NCBI GenBank assembly: GCA_035326425.1
Contig: DAOLFG010000007.1
Span: 1-64,000 of the forward strand
Reading direction: 5' to 3'
DNA length: 64,000 nt
Source of the DNA: CALKJU01 sp035326425
Lineage (GTDB): Bacteria; Pseudomonadota; Alphaproteobacteria; Geminicoccales; Geminicoccaceae
Part shown: piece after piece, positions 8,306-17,204 of the stretch
Layout: each line of letters starts with the position of its first letter
Numbering within the stretch: the first letter of the stretch is position 1
Notes under the pieces: model-generated
The model's database searches: none
Told to the model about the DNA's origin: nothing
What the model saw: only the letters and a program-made list of their open reading frames with translations
Translations under genes and position numbers: made by a program

Positions 8306-9390
8306 GGGGTCAGGATGGCGCAGTAGGCGCCGGCGGCCTTGATCGGCGCGCAGGCCCTGGCCGCCTCTTCTCGGCTGGCGAAGCTGCCGGCGGCGACGCG
8401 GTAGTAGGTCCCCTTGCCCGGCACCTCGACCGGCAGCGCCGGCCGCAGCCCGAGACCGGCGAGGCTCGGATGCTTCCTCACCAGTCCCTGCCACTCGGCC
8501 TCGACCTTGTCGCCGTCGCGGATCGATTCCAGGTGGATGGCGTAGCCGCCCTGCGCCGCAGCCGCCGGGGTGGTCGGCGCGGCGGCGGCCGATGCCTGCC
8601 GCGCCGGCTTCGGCGCCGGCGGGCCGGATGGCGCCCTGGCGGCTGTGGGCCGGGACGATGCCGCGGCCTTGCCGGCCGGGGGTCTGGACGATGCCGCGGC
8701 CTTGCCGGCCGGCGGGGGCGGGGCAGCCGTCGCCGGCTCGAGGGCCGCGAGGTTGCGGCGCAGCGCCTGGGTGGTGGCGCTCTTCGGCCCGAGCGAGCGC
8801 TCGGCGATGGCGACGGCGCGCTCCTGCAGCGGCCGGGCCTTGGCCGGCTGGCCGGCGCCCCGATAGAGCGAGGCCAGGTTGTTCAGGCTCCTGGCGACGT
8901 CGGGATGGTTGGGCCCGAGCGTGCGCTCGAAGATCGACAGGGAGCGCAGGTAGAGCCGCTCGGCGTCGGCGGTGCGCCCCTCGGCCTTGTAGACCAGCGC
9001 CAGGTTGTTGAGGCTGGTGGCCAGCCCGTGGCCCTGCGCGCCGCCCTTCTCGTCGATTATGATGGCGCGCAGGTAGAGCTGCTCGGCCCTGTCGTAGCGC
9101 TCGAGCAGCCGCTGGGCCTCGGCCAGGTTGTTGAGGTCGTAGGCGACGGCCGGATCCTCGGGACCGAAGCGCGCCTCGGCGAGATCGAGCGCCTTCTCGA
9201 AATGCGGCACCGCCTCGCTGTAGCGGCCGGCGCGGAACAGCTCGAGGCCGCGGTCCTGCGCGTCGGCCAGATCGTCGGCGGCGGCGACGGTCGTCATCGC
9301 CAGCCAGAGGCCCAGCACCAGGCCCACGAGCGGTGCAGCGATCGACATGCGGCCACGGCCGGGGGACGGGGTCGTTTGCCTGCGCTTCAC
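8302..9390 (-). CDS. Secreted TPR protein with C-terminal SPOR domain
   Basis: This 362-residue exported protein has a signal peptide or N-terminal anchor at about residues 15-38 (cleavage near VAAADD). Three to four kinesin-light-chain-type TPR units follow at about 40-200, with repeated SLNNLA and LNNLAE blocks. A proline/alanine linker (215-275) contains an 11-residue unit PPAGKAAASSR twice. The end is a SPOR-like domain (about 280-362) of the type that binds denuded peptidoglycan. This suggests a periplasmic scaffold linked to cell wall or division. It is the first gene of an overlapping trio with the acetyltransferase and dehydratase genes. Confidence 0.8.
   Translation of the reverse strand: MKRRQTTPSPGRGRMSIAAPLVGLVLGLWLAMTTVAAADDLADAQDRGLELFRAGRYSEAVPHFEKALDLAEARFGPEDPAVAYDLNNLAEAQRLLERYDRAEQLYLRAIIIDEKGGAQGHGLATSLNNLALVYKAEGRTADAERLYLRSLSIFERTLGPNHPDVARSLNNLASLYRGAGQPAKARPLQERAVAIAERSLGPKSATTQALRRNLAALEPATAAPPPPAGKAAASSRPPAGKAAASSRPTAARAPSGPPAPKPARQASAAAAPTTPAAAAQGGYAIHLESIRDGDKVEAEWQGLVRKHPSLAGLGLRPALPVEVPGKGTYYRVAAGSFASREEAARACAPIKAAGAYCAILTP
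8653..8712. repeat. Direct repeat inside the TPR-SPOR gene linker
   Basis: A 27-base segment occurs twice, 33 bases apart (8653-8679 and 8686-8712), and encodes the tandem PPAGKAAASSR units. The identity at DNA level suggests a recent in-frame duplication of the disordered linker. Confidence 0.8.
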
Positions 9391-9470
9391 GAATTTGCCA
9401 TAGCATGGGCCGCGCGGGCCGGCGGAAGGCCCACGAGCCCTATGCGCTGACGAGACAGGGAGGTCAACCC

Positions 9471-10748
9471 GTGCCGATCGCCACGCCGCCCGGCTACCGG
9501 CCGCTCGACGAGCGCGGCATCGCCGAGTACCTGGCGGGCCTCCCCGACCTCGCGGCCCGGCTCGGCGGCGGCCCTGGCGACTGGCGGGTCGGCGAGGTCG
9601 GCGACGGCAATCTCAACGTCGTCTTCATCGTCGAGGGACCGGCCGGTGCCTTGTGCATCAAGCAGGCGCTGCCCTATGTCCGCGTCGCCGGCGAGGGCTG
9701 GCCGATGCCGCTCGAGCGCGCCTTCTTCGAGCACCGCGCCTCGACCGCGCAGGCGACGCACGCCCCCGGCCTCGTGCCGCGCATCCACCACTACGATCCG
9801 CAGCTCTACCTGATCGCGATGGAGCGGCTGCACCCGCACATCATCATGCGCCGCGGCATGATCGACGGCGTGGTCTACCCGAGATTCGCCGACCACATCG
9901 TCGAGTACCTGGCGCGCACCCTGTTCCACACCTCCGACCTCGCCGTGCCGGCCGGTGCCAAGAAGGCCGAGGTGGCGGTGTTCTGCGGCAACACCGAGCT
10001 GTGCAGGATCACCGAGGACCTGATCTTCACCGATCCCTACATGGTGCACGAGCGCAACCGCTGGACCTCGCCGCAGCTCGACGACGCGGCCAGGGCGATC
10101 CGCGAGGACGCGCCGCTCAAGCGCGCCGTGTCGGTGCTCAAGGCGAAGTTCCTCACCGAGGCGCAGGCCCTGCTGCACGGCGACCTGCACACCGGCTCGA
10201 TCATGGTGACGGCCGACGACACCAGGGTGATCGACCCCGAGTTCGCCTTCTACGGGCCCATCGGCTTCGACGTCGGCAAGCTGATCGGCAACCTGCTGCT
10301 GGCCTACTTCGCCCAGGACGGCCACGAGGCCCGGCCGGGCGGGCGAGACACCTACCGCGACTGGATCCTGGGCATCGTCCCCGGGATCTGGAACGGCTTT
10401 GCCGCTCGCTTCGTCGAGCTGTGGAACGGCCCGCGCGCCGGCGATGCCTGGCCGCCGGCGCTGTTCGAGGACGCGGGCTCGCTGCAGATCGCCCAGGCCG
10501 ACTACATGCGCCGCCTGTTCGCGGACAGCCTCGGCTTCGCGGGTGCATCGATGATCCGCCGCACCCTCGGCTTCGCCCACAACGCCGATTTCGAGCGCAT
10601 CGCCGACAAGGACCGCCGCGCCGCCTGCGAGCGGCTGAACCTGCAACTCGCCCGCGAGCTGATCCTGAACGCCGCCTCGATCGGCTCGATCGAGGCGGTG
10701 ATCGAGCGGGCGGTGGAGATCAGGCGCGCTGCCCTGGGCAGTCCCTGA
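9471..10748 (+). CDS. mtnK: S-methyl-5-thioribose kinase
   Basis: This 425-residue kinase phosphorylates methylthioribose in the methionine salvage pathway. It has a protein-kinase-like fold with HGDLHTGS near residue 235 (catalytic loop) and VIDPEFAFYGPIGFDVGK shortly after (metal-binding segment), which is highly characteristic of MtnK. The GTG at 9471 is preceded by GGGAGG. Its pathway partner mtnA lies about 50 kb away at 60575-61675. The 3' end overlaps the convergent racemase gene by 29 bases. Confidence 0.93.
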   Translation: MPIATPPGYRPLDERGIAEYLAGLPDLAARLGGGPGDWRVGEVGDGNLNVVFIVEGPAGALCIKQALPYVRVAGEGWPMPLERAFFEHRASTAQATHAPGLVPRIHHYDPQLYLIAMERLHPHIIMRRGMIDGVVYPRFADHIVEYLARTLFHTSDLAVPAGAKKAEVAVFCGNTELCRITEDLIFTDPYMVHERNRWTSPQLDDAARAIREDAPLKRAVSVLKAKFLTEAQALLHGDLHTGSIMVTADDTRVIDPEFAFYGPIGFDVGKLIGNLLLAYFAQDGHEARPGGRDTYRDWILGIVPGIWNGFAARFVELWNGPRAGDAWPPALFEDAGSLQIAQADYMRRLFADSLGFAGASMIRRTLGFAHNADFERIADKDRRAACERLNLQLARELILNAASIGSIEAVIERAVEIRRAALGSP

Positions 10749-11454
10749 GCCCGGCTCGACCGTCCGCCAGCGCCATCTCCACCGCCGCCTCGGCGTGGAT
10801 GGTGGTGGTGTCGAACAGCGGCACGGGGCTGTCCTCGGGGCGGACCAGCAGCATGATCTCGGTGCAGCCCAGGATTACCGCCTGCGCTCCACCTTCCACC
10901 AGCCGGCCGATGATCTCGCGGTAGGCGGCGCGCGAGGCGGGCTCGACCACGCCGCGCACCAGCTCGTCGTAGATGACGCGGTGGACCAGGGTGCTGTCCG
11001 GGGCGTCCGGCACCAGCACCTCCAGCCCGTGCCGCGCCGCCAGCCGGCCCTTGTAGAAGTCCTGCTCCATGGTGAAGGCGGTGCCGAGCAGGCCGACGCG
11101 GCGCAGGCCCGCCGCCTTGATGCGCTCCGCGGTCGGATCGGCGATGTGCAGCAGCGGCAGCGGCGTGGCCGCCTGCAGGTCGTCGGCCATGCGGTGCATG
11201 GTGTTGGTGCAGAGCACCAGGAAGTCGACGCCGCCGCGCTCCAGCCGCCGTGCCGCCTCGACCAGCAGCCGCGTCGCCTCGTCCCAGCGGCCGGCATGCT
11301 GCAGCGCCTCGATCTCGGCGAAGTCGAACGACCACATCAGGCAGCGGGCCGAGCGCAGGCCGCCCAGGCGGTCCCGCACCCGCTGGTTGACGATGCGGTA
11401 GTACTCGGCCGAGCTCTCCCAGCTCATGCCGCCGAGCAGGCCGATGACCTTCAC
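10720..11454 (-). CDS. Aspartate/glutamate racemase family protein
   Basis: This 244-residue cofactor-independent racemase-fold protein begins with VIGLLGGMSWESS. The two catalytic cysteines are in LVLCTNTMH and ILGCTEIMLL, as in amino-acid racemases of the aspartate racemase family. Substrate preference cannot be told. The start is GTG at 11454, directly adjoining the TAG of the upstream FAH-family gene with no space, so the two are very probably co-translated. Confidence 0.85.
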   Translation of the reverse strand: MKVIGLLGGMSWESSAEYYRIVNQRVRDRLGGLRSARCLMWSFDFAEIEALQHAGRWDEATRLLVEAARRLERGGVDFLVLCTNTMHRMADDLQAATPLPLLHIADPTAERIKAAGLRRVGLLGTAFTMEQDFYKGRLAARHGLEVLVPDAPDSTLVHRVIYDELVRGVVEPASRAAYREIIGRLVEGGAQAVILGCTEIMLLVRPEDSPVPLFDTTTIHAEAAVEMALADGRAGLRDCPGQRA

Positions 11455-12624
11455 CTACAGGAGGCCGCGCGCCGCCAGGCTGCGCATCAGCGCCGTGAGG
11501 CCGTAGCTCCAGGGTGCTATGCGGTCGCTGTGGCCGACGCGGTTGGTGAGCGAGCCCAGCCGCTCGGCCGAGATGGTGACGATGTCGCCCAGCTTGTGGG
11601 TGAAGCCGCGGCCGGGCTCGCCGCGGTCCTCGACCGGCGCGAACATGGTGCCGCAGAACAGCATCACGCCGTCGGGATACTGGTGGTGCCTGCCGATGGT
11701 GGCGGCGGCGAGCTCGGTGATGTCGCGGCTGATCTCGCTCATCGAGCTGCTGCCGTCGAGCCTGAAGCCGTCCTCGCCCTCGACGGTGAGGCGGACGACG
11801 GTGCCGCGCAGGGCGTCGATGTCGAAGCCGCCGTCGAGCAGGCGGATCCACGGGCCGATCGAGCAGGCGCCGTTGTTGTCCTTGGCCTTGCCGAGCAGCA
11901 GGGCGCTGCGGCCCTCGACGTCGCGCAGGTTGACGTCGTTGCCGAGTGCGGCCCCCTTGATCGAGCCCTTGCTGTCGATGGCCAGCACTACCTCGGGCTC
12001 GGGGTTGTTCCAGGTCGAGATCGGATGCACGCCGATGTCGGCACCGGTGCCGACCGACGACAGGGGCGGCGCCTTGGTGAAGATCTCAGGGTCGGGGCCG
12101 ATGCCGACCTCGAGATATTGCGACCAGGCGCCGCGCTCGATCAGCATCTGCTTCAGGCGCATCGCGGCGTCGGAGCCCGGCTTCAGGCCGCGCAGCTCGC
12201 CGCCGATCAGCTGGGCCACCGTGCCGCGGATGGCCTCGGCACGGCTGGGATCGCCCTTGCACTGCTCCTCGATCACCCGCTCGAGCATGCTCTTGACGAA
12301 GGTGACGCCGGCGGCCTTGACCGGCTGCAGGTCGCAGGGTGCGAGCAGGCGCGGTCGGCCGTTGCCCTCGCCGGCGATGCTGGCGGTGAGCATCTCGCCG
12401 AGATCGCCGATGCGCTGGCCGCTGGCGGCGCGAAGCGCGCCGGCCGGATCGTCGCGCTCCAGCAGCTCGGAGACGGTGGGGCCGACCTCGCGGGTGACGT
12501 CGTAGACGCCGTCCTCGCGCAGCGCCACGACGGCCGGGCCTTCCGGCAGCCAGGCGCGGCCGACGAGGGCACCGGCGAAGCGGTCGGCGGGCAGCGCGCG
12601 CTCGGGCGTGAGATGCTGGCGCAT
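11455..12624 (-). CDS. Fumarylacetoacetate hydrolase-fold protein
   Basis: This 389-residue protein has the FAH catalytic fold in its C-terminal two thirds, with the region GTGADIGVHPISTWNNPEPE and later DVNLRDVEGRS. Members of this family cleave or dehydrate 2-keto acids using a divalent metal. Length and arrangement are closest to sugar-acid-derived 2-keto-3-deoxy acid dehydratases, but this is inference. I use the ATG at 12624, which has GGGAGG upstream. An ATG 12 codons earlier would precede that site. It is paired with the racemase gene. Confidence 0.8.
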   Translation of the reverse strand: MRQHLTPERALPADRFAGALVGRAWLPEGPAVVALREDGVYDVTREVGPTVSELLERDDPAGALRAASGQRIGDLGEMLTASIAGEGNGRPRLLAPCDLQPVKAAGVTFVKSMLERVIEEQCKGDPSRAEAIRGTVAQLIGGELRGLKPGSDAAMRLKQMLIERGAWSQYLEVGIGPDPEIFTKAPPLSSVGTGADIGVHPISTWNNPEPEVVLAIDSKGSIKGAALGNDVNLRDVEGRSALLLGKAKDNNGACSIGPWIRLLDGGFDIDALRGTVVRLTVEGEDGFRLDGSSSMSEISRDITELAAATIGRHHQYPDGVMLFCGTMFAPVEDRGEPGRGFTHKLGDIVTISAERLGSLTNRVGHSDRIAPWSYGLTALMRSLAARGLL

Positions 12625-12689
12625 CTGGCGGGAACCTCCCTGGATTCGACTTGGCCGCACCTTAACGGGCCGATGGCGATCGTGCCATC

Positions 12690-12989
12690 ATGGCCGGCAT
12701 GAACATCGCCGACTTCGAAGCCTCGCTCGGCGGGCCGCAGCCGCCGGCCGGCCTGAGCCGCCCCCTGCTCGCCCTGTGGCACGCCGGCCGCGACGAGTGG
12801 GACGCCGCGCATCGGATCGCCCAGCAGCAGGAGGGCGATCCGCAACACGACTGGGTCCACGCCCACCTGCACCGCGTCGAGGGCGACCTCGGCAATGCCG
12901 GCTACTGGTACCGCCGCGCCGGCAAGGCCCGGCCGGCCGGCGACCTGCGCCAGGAATGGCGGGAGATCGTGGTGGCGATGCTGGGCTGA
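12690..12989 (+). CDS. Conserved hypothetical protein, 99 residues
   Basis: A small acidic/aromatic protein with no membrane segment. The central block DEWDAAHRIAQ and the later DWVHAHLHR, EGDLGNAGYWYRRAG look like two helices of a TPR-like hairpin. I have seen similar short proteins in proteobacteria without known function and give it none. The start may be ATG 12690 or ATG 12699 (MNIADF), and neither has a clear ribosome binding site. It is divergent from the FAH-family gene across 65 bases. Confidence 0.65.
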   Translation: MAGMNIADFEASLGGPQPPAGLSRPLLALWHAGRDEWDAAHRIAQQQEGDPQHDWVHAHLHRVEGDLGNAGYWYRRAGKARPAGDLRQEWREIVVAMLG

Positions 12990-12996
12990 AGCCCGC

Positions 12997-14655
12997 CTAC
13001 ACCTCCGCCGCCCGCTTCCTCAGCTCGAACTTCTGCACCTTGCCGGTGCTGGTCTTGGGCAAGGGGCCGAAGACGAAATGTCTCGGCACCTTGTAGCGGG
13101 CCAGCTCCCGGCGGCAGTGGGCGATCAGGTCGTCGGCGGTGGCGGTCGAGCCTTCGCGCAGGGTGACGAAGGCGCAAGGGGTCTCGCCCCAGGTCTCGTC
13201 GGGGCGGGCCACCACGGCGGCGTCGATGACGTCGGGGTGGCGGTAGAGCGCGCCCTCGACCTCGATCGAGGAGATGTTCTCGCCGCCTGAGATGATGATG
13301 TCCTTGCTGCGGTCCTTGATCTCGACATAGCCGTCGGGATGCATCACCGCGAGGTCGCCGGTGTGGAACCAGCCGCCGGCGAAGGCGGCCTCGGTGGCGC
13401 CGGGATTCTTGAGGTAGCCCTTCATCACGATGTGGCCGCGCATCATGATCTCGCCAATGGTGGCGCCGTCGCGCGGCACCGGCGTCATGGTCTCGGGATC
13501 CATGACGTCGAGCCCCTCCAGCACCGGGTAGCGCACACCCTGGCGGGCCAACTGGTCGGAGCGGCCCTTGTGGTCGAGGGCAGCCCATGGCGGCTGCCAG
13601 GCGCAGACCGTGGCCGGTCCATAGACCTCGGTCAGGCCGTAGACATGGGTCACCTCGATGCCCAGGCGCTCCATCTTCTCCAGCACGGCGGCGGGCGGGG
13701 CCGAGGCCGCCGTCATCATCCGCACCTTCTGCGCGAAGGGCCGACGCTGGGCGTCGGTGGCGTTCACCACCATGCTCATGACGATCGGAGCACCGCACAG
13801 GTGTGTGACGCCGTGCTCGGCGAAGGCGGCGTAGATCGTCTCGCTGGAGATCCGGCGCAGGCAGACATGGGTGCCGGCCTGCATGCAGACGGTCCAGGGG
13901 AAGCACCAGCCGTTGCAGTGGAACATCGGCAGAGTCCACAGGTAGACCGGAAAGTGCGGCATCGCCCACACCTGCGCATTGCCCATGGCGTTCAGCCAGG
14001 CGCCGCGGTGGTGATAGACCACGCCCTTGGGATTGCCGGTGGTGCCGGAGGTGTAGTTGAGCGCGATCGCCTGCCATTCGTCGGCCGGCCACAGCGGCTC
14101 GAATTCCTCGAAGCCTTCCGCCAGCAGGGTCTCGTAGTCGGTCTCGCCCAGCCGTTCCTCGGGCCCGTCGTGCAGCGGGTCGATGATGTCGATCACCAGC
14201 GGCCGCCGCTCCAGCCGGGCCAGCGCCTCGCGCACCACCGGCGCGAACTCGCTGTCGGCGAGCAGCGCCCTGGCCTCGCCATGTTCCAGGACGAAGGCGA
14301 TGGTGGCGGCATCGAGCCGGGTGTTGAGTGCGTTCAGCACCGCACCCGCCATCGGCACGCCGTGGTGCGCCTCCAGCATCGCCGGGGTGTTGGGCGCCAT
14401 CACCGCCACGGTGTCGCCGGGCCCGATGCCGCGCTCGCGCAGCGCCGAGGCCAGCCTGCGGCAGCGGCCGCGCAGCTCGGCGTAGCTCCAGCGCAGGTGG
14501 CCGTGCACCACGGCGACGCGATCGGGATAGATGTCGGCGGCGCGCTCGAGGAAGCCGATCGGCGACAGCGGCGCGAAGTTGGCGGCGTTGCGGTCGAGGC
14601 CCGTGGCGTAGGCGCCGTGATCGGGATGCAGGGCGAAGTCGTCTCGGCCGGTCAT
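12997..14655 (-). CDS. Acyl-CoA synthetase (AMP-forming)
   Basis: This adenylate-forming ligase of about 552 residues activates a carboxylic acid to its CoA thioester with ATP. It has the phosphate-binding loop YTSGTTGNPKG, the motif YGLTEVYGPATV, the hinge region GWFHTGDLAVMHPDGY, DRSKDIIISGGENIS, and the C-terminal catalytic lysine in PKTSTGKVQK. It resembles medium-chain or DmdB-like ligases. The substrate is not determined. The start is uncertain: ATG 14655 is given, and a GTG at 14682 is also possible. Neither has a strong ribosome binding site. Confidence 0.88.
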   Translation of the reverse strand: MTGRDDFALHPDHGAYATGLDRNAANFAPLSPIGFLERAADIYPDRVAVVHGHLRWSYAELRGRCRRLASALRERGIGPGDTVAVMAPNTPAMLEAHHGVPMAGAVLNALNTRLDAATIAFVLEHGEARALLADSEFAPVVREALARLERRPLVIDIIDPLHDGPEERLGETDYETLLAEGFEEFEPLWPADEWQAIALNYTSGTTGNPKGVVYHHRGAWLNAMGNAQVWAMPHFPVYLWTLPMFHCNGWCFPWTVCMQAGTHVCLRRISSETIYAAFAEHGVTHLCGAPIVMSMVVNATDAQRRPFAQKVRMMTAASAPPAAVLEKMERLGIEVTHVYGLTEVYGPATVCAWQPPWAALDHKGRSDQLARQGVRYPVLEGLDVMDPETMTPVPRDGATIGEIMMRGHIVMKGYLKNPGATEAAFAGGWFHTGDLAVMHPDGYVEIKDRSKDIIISGGENISSIEVEGALYRHPDVIDAAVVARPDETWGETPCAFVTLREGSTATADDLIAHCRRELARYKVPRHFVFGPLPKTSTGKVQKFELRKRAAEV

Positions 14656-14829
14656 GGTGTCGTCCCAGCGGCTGCGGGTCACATGCGGTACCCCGGGGGG
14701 CGTGATGGCGCCCGGGCTCGGCGGGCGTCAAGCCGCCGCCTTGCGGGCGCAGGTGACGCGGGCTAGGGCATGGCACCCAGATTTGGCCCGCCCCGGCGGA
14801 TCCTTGCGCCCGCCCATCCGAGTGCCGCG

Positions 14830-16251
14830 ATGCCCGAGCCGAGCCCGTCCGTGATCGTGCCCGTCATCCTGGCCGGCGGCTCCGGCACGCGGCTGTGGCC
14901 GGTCAGCCGGTCGGCCTTTCCCAAGCACCTGGTCGAGCTCTATGGCGAGGAATCGCTGCTGCAGGCCACGGCCCGGCGCGTGCTGCCGCTGGCGCCGCCG
15001 GAGCGGGTGATGGTGGTGGCGGCGGCGGGCCAGGCGGTGCTGGTGCGACGCCAGCTCGCCCAGCTCGATCCCGCGCTCTGCGGCCACATCCTGCTGGAGG
15101 CGCTGCCGCGCAACACCGCCGCCGCCGTCGGCATCGCCGCGCTGCATGCCGCCGCCACCTGGGGCGCCGACGCCGTCTTGTGGATCTGCTCGTCCGACCA
15201 CCTGGTGCTGGCGCCCGACCGCCTGATCCGGGCGGTGGAGGCGGGCATCCCGGCAGCGGCGGCCGGCCATCTCGTCACCTTCGGCATAGCGCCGACGCGG
15301 CCGGAGACCGGCTTCGGCTGGATCGAGGCCGGCCAGCCATTGCCGGGCGGCGGCGCCCTGGCCGTGGCCCGCTTCGTCGAGAAGCCGCCGCTGGCCGAGG
15401 CGCAGGCCATGCTGGCCGACGGCCAGCACCTGTGGAACAGCGGCATCTTCCTGCTGCGCGCCGACGCGCTGCTGGCCGAGCTGGCGCAGCACGAGCCCGA
15501 GCTGAGCCAGGGGCTGCGCCTGGCCCACGCGGCGATGCGGGCCGCCGGCGGCCCCGAGGTGCCGGCCGACATCCTGGCCGCCCTGCCCTCGCTGCCGATC
15601 GACAAGGCGGTGATGGAACGCTCGTCGCGGGTGGCGGTGGTGCCGTGCGACCCCGGCTGGTCGGACGTCGGCTCGTGGCGTGCCCTGTGGGAGCTGATGC
15701 CGCGCGACGATGCCGGCAACGCCGTGCAGGGCGACGTGCTGGTCGTCCAGGCCGGCAACAACCTCGTCAAGGCCGAGCACCGGCTGGTGGCCGTGGCCGG
15801 GGTGAGCGACCTCACCGTGGTCGAGACCGCCGACGCCGTGCTGGTGGCCGGCAGGGACGCGCCGGACGCCATCCGCGAGGTGGTGGCGAGCCTGGTGCGG
15901 CACGGCCGCAAGGAGGCGGAGAGCCATGCCCGCGAGGTGCGGCCCTGGGGCCAGTTCACCTCGCTCTGGGACGGCGACAGCTTCAAGGTGCGCGAGGTGG
16001 CGGTCGACCCCGGCGGCCGGCTCACCCTGCAGCGGCACGAGCACCGCGACGAGCACTGGATCGTGGTCGAGGGCGAGGCGGAGGTGCGGCTGGACGGCGA
16101 GGTCCGCAGGGTGCCGGCCGGCGAGGCGGTGCGGGTGGCGCGCGGCTGCCTGCACCAGCTGCGCAACCCGGGCACGACGCGGCTACGGCTCGTCGAGGTC
16201 CAGTTCGGTGACCGGCTGGGCGACGATACGGTGCGGGTCGAGGAGAGTTGA
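14830..16251 (+). CDS. manC: Mannose-1-phosphate guanylyltransferase / mannose-6-phosphate isomerase
   Basis: This 473-residue bifunctional enzyme makes GDP-mannose. The N-terminal nucleotidyltransferase domain has GGSGTRLWP at residues 16-24 and FVEKP near 180. From about residue 355 a cupin-type phosphomannose isomerase domain contains RPWGQFTSL and LTLQRHEHRDEHWIVVEG with the metal-binding histidines. The ATG at 14830 gives the normal family length and N-terminus. No sugar-pathway gene is adjacent, but GDP-mannose could supply the glycosyltransferases at 51.5-55 kb. Confidence 0.92.
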   Translation: MPEPSPSVIVPVILAGGSGTRLWPVSRSAFPKHLVELYGEESLLQATARRVLPLAPPERVMVVAAAGQAVLVRRQLAQLDPALCGHILLEALPRNTAAAVGIAALHAAATWGADAVLWICSSDHLVLAPDRLIRAVEAGIPAAAAGHLVTFGIAPTRPETGFGWIEAGQPLPGGGALAVARFVEKPPLAEAQAMLADGQHLWNSGIFLLRADALLAELAQHEPELSQGLRLAHAAMRAAGGPEVPADILAALPSLPIDKAVMERSSRVAVVPCDPGWSDVGSWRALWELMPRDDAGNAVQGDVLVVQAGNNLVKAEHRLVAVAGVSDLTVVETADAVLVAGRDAPDAIREVVASLVRHGRKEAESHAREVRPWGQFTSLWDGDSFKVREVAVDPGGRLTLQRHEHRDEHWIVVEGEAEVRLDGEVRRVPAGEAVRVARGCLHQLRNPGTTRLRLVEVQFGDRLGDDTVRVEES

Positions 16252-16252
16252 C

Positions 16253-16996
16253 CTAGGCTGCGCCAGCGACCGCCTGCACTCCGGTCAGCTCGGGCGGTGT
16301 GAAGCGGAAGACCTTTGCCGCCGGTGCATCCCGCAGGTCGAGCAACCGGCGGACCAAGCCAACCATCTCGCGCGGTCCCGCGATCTCGACGCTGCCGTCG
16401 CTCAGTGCCGCGGCCAAGCCCTCGTGCCCGAGCCAGACCCGGGAAAAGCGCGTGATGTCCGCGTGGATCTCAACGTCGGTATCGAAGCCCGGATCCTTCC
16501 AACAGACGTCGAGGTCGCCTTCGGCCGCCACCAGCCAGCGCAGCGGCAGGTTCCGATACGCCGGCTCCAGACCCAGGAAGGTGAACCGCACCACGAACCG
16601 GCTCTCCGGCAGCAGCCTGCGATCGATGGACGAGCGAAGCGCCCACATCAGGAAGCTGGGATCACAGCTCGCTGGGCCGATGCGGCTGCGCACGAACAGT
16701 GTCCCCCAGTCGCCCAGCTGGTCGATGATCGGGCAGAGGGCCAGGCCGGCGGTGCTCAGGCGATAGGACTGGCCACGGCCGCCGGACTTGACCTCTGCCG
16801 TGACCACGCGTGCGTCGACCAGGTCGCGCAGGCGCTGCGCCAGCAGGGTACGCGACATCAGCGGCACCCCCTTGTGGATGTCGTTGAACTGCGATCGACC
16901 GGCGCACAGCTCGCGCAGCACGAGCGGCGTCCACCGCTCCGCGAACACCTCGCAGGCCATGGCGACCGGACAGAACTGACCATATCCGCGCGGCAT
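16253..16996 (-). CDS. HxlR-family transcriptional regulator
   Basis: This 247-residue regulator has an HxlR winged-helix domain at residues 1-110. It includes CPVAMACEVFAERWTPLVLR, the recognition region GVPLMSRTLLAQRLRDL and the wing GGRGQSYRLS. The remaining 130 residues form an extra C-terminal domain that resembles an SCP2-like lipid-binding fold, a combination known in larger HxlR proteins. It is divergent from the acyl-CoA-dehydrogenase-like gene and probably controls it through the 208-base gap, where an inverted repeat lies. Confidence 0.85.
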   Translation of the reverse strand: MPRGYGQFCPVAMACEVFAERWTPLVLRELCAGRSQFNDIHKGVPLMSRTLLAQRLRDLVDARVVTAEVKSGGRGQSYRLSTAGLALCPIIDQLGDWGTLFVRSRIGPASCDPSFLMWALRSSIDRRLLPESRFVVRFTFLGLEPAYRNLPLRWLVAAEGDLDVCWKDPGFDTDVEIHADITRFSRVWLGHEGLAAALSDGSVEIAGPREMVGLVRRLLDLRDAPAAKVFRFTPPELTGVQAVAGAA

Positions 16997-17031
16997 GGAG
17001 ACGAGATCCTCCAGCTTCGCAACACCGAACG

Positions 17032-17046
17032 GTCCAATTACTGGAC
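17032..17046. promoter_or_regulatory. Inverted repeat GTCCA-N5-TGGAC, candidate operator
   Basis: A perfect five-base inverted repeat with an AT-rich five-base spacer lies 36 bases from the HxlR start, in the divergent HxlR/acyl-CoA dehydrogenase gap. Size and position suit a dimeric winged-helix regulator. No copy was searched for elsewhere. Confidence 0.4.
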
Positions 17047-17204
17047 GAATCCTCGGCCGTTGCCACTCACAAGATTACTATCTTCCGTGCGTTTCGAGCC
17101 TATGTCACCCCTCCGTCAGGGTCCATTTCCTGAACTATGCGGCACGCTCCCAAAGGCGCAACCTGCGGGCTCGGGCCAGACCGGGCCGTTATGGGAGACG
17201 TCAC

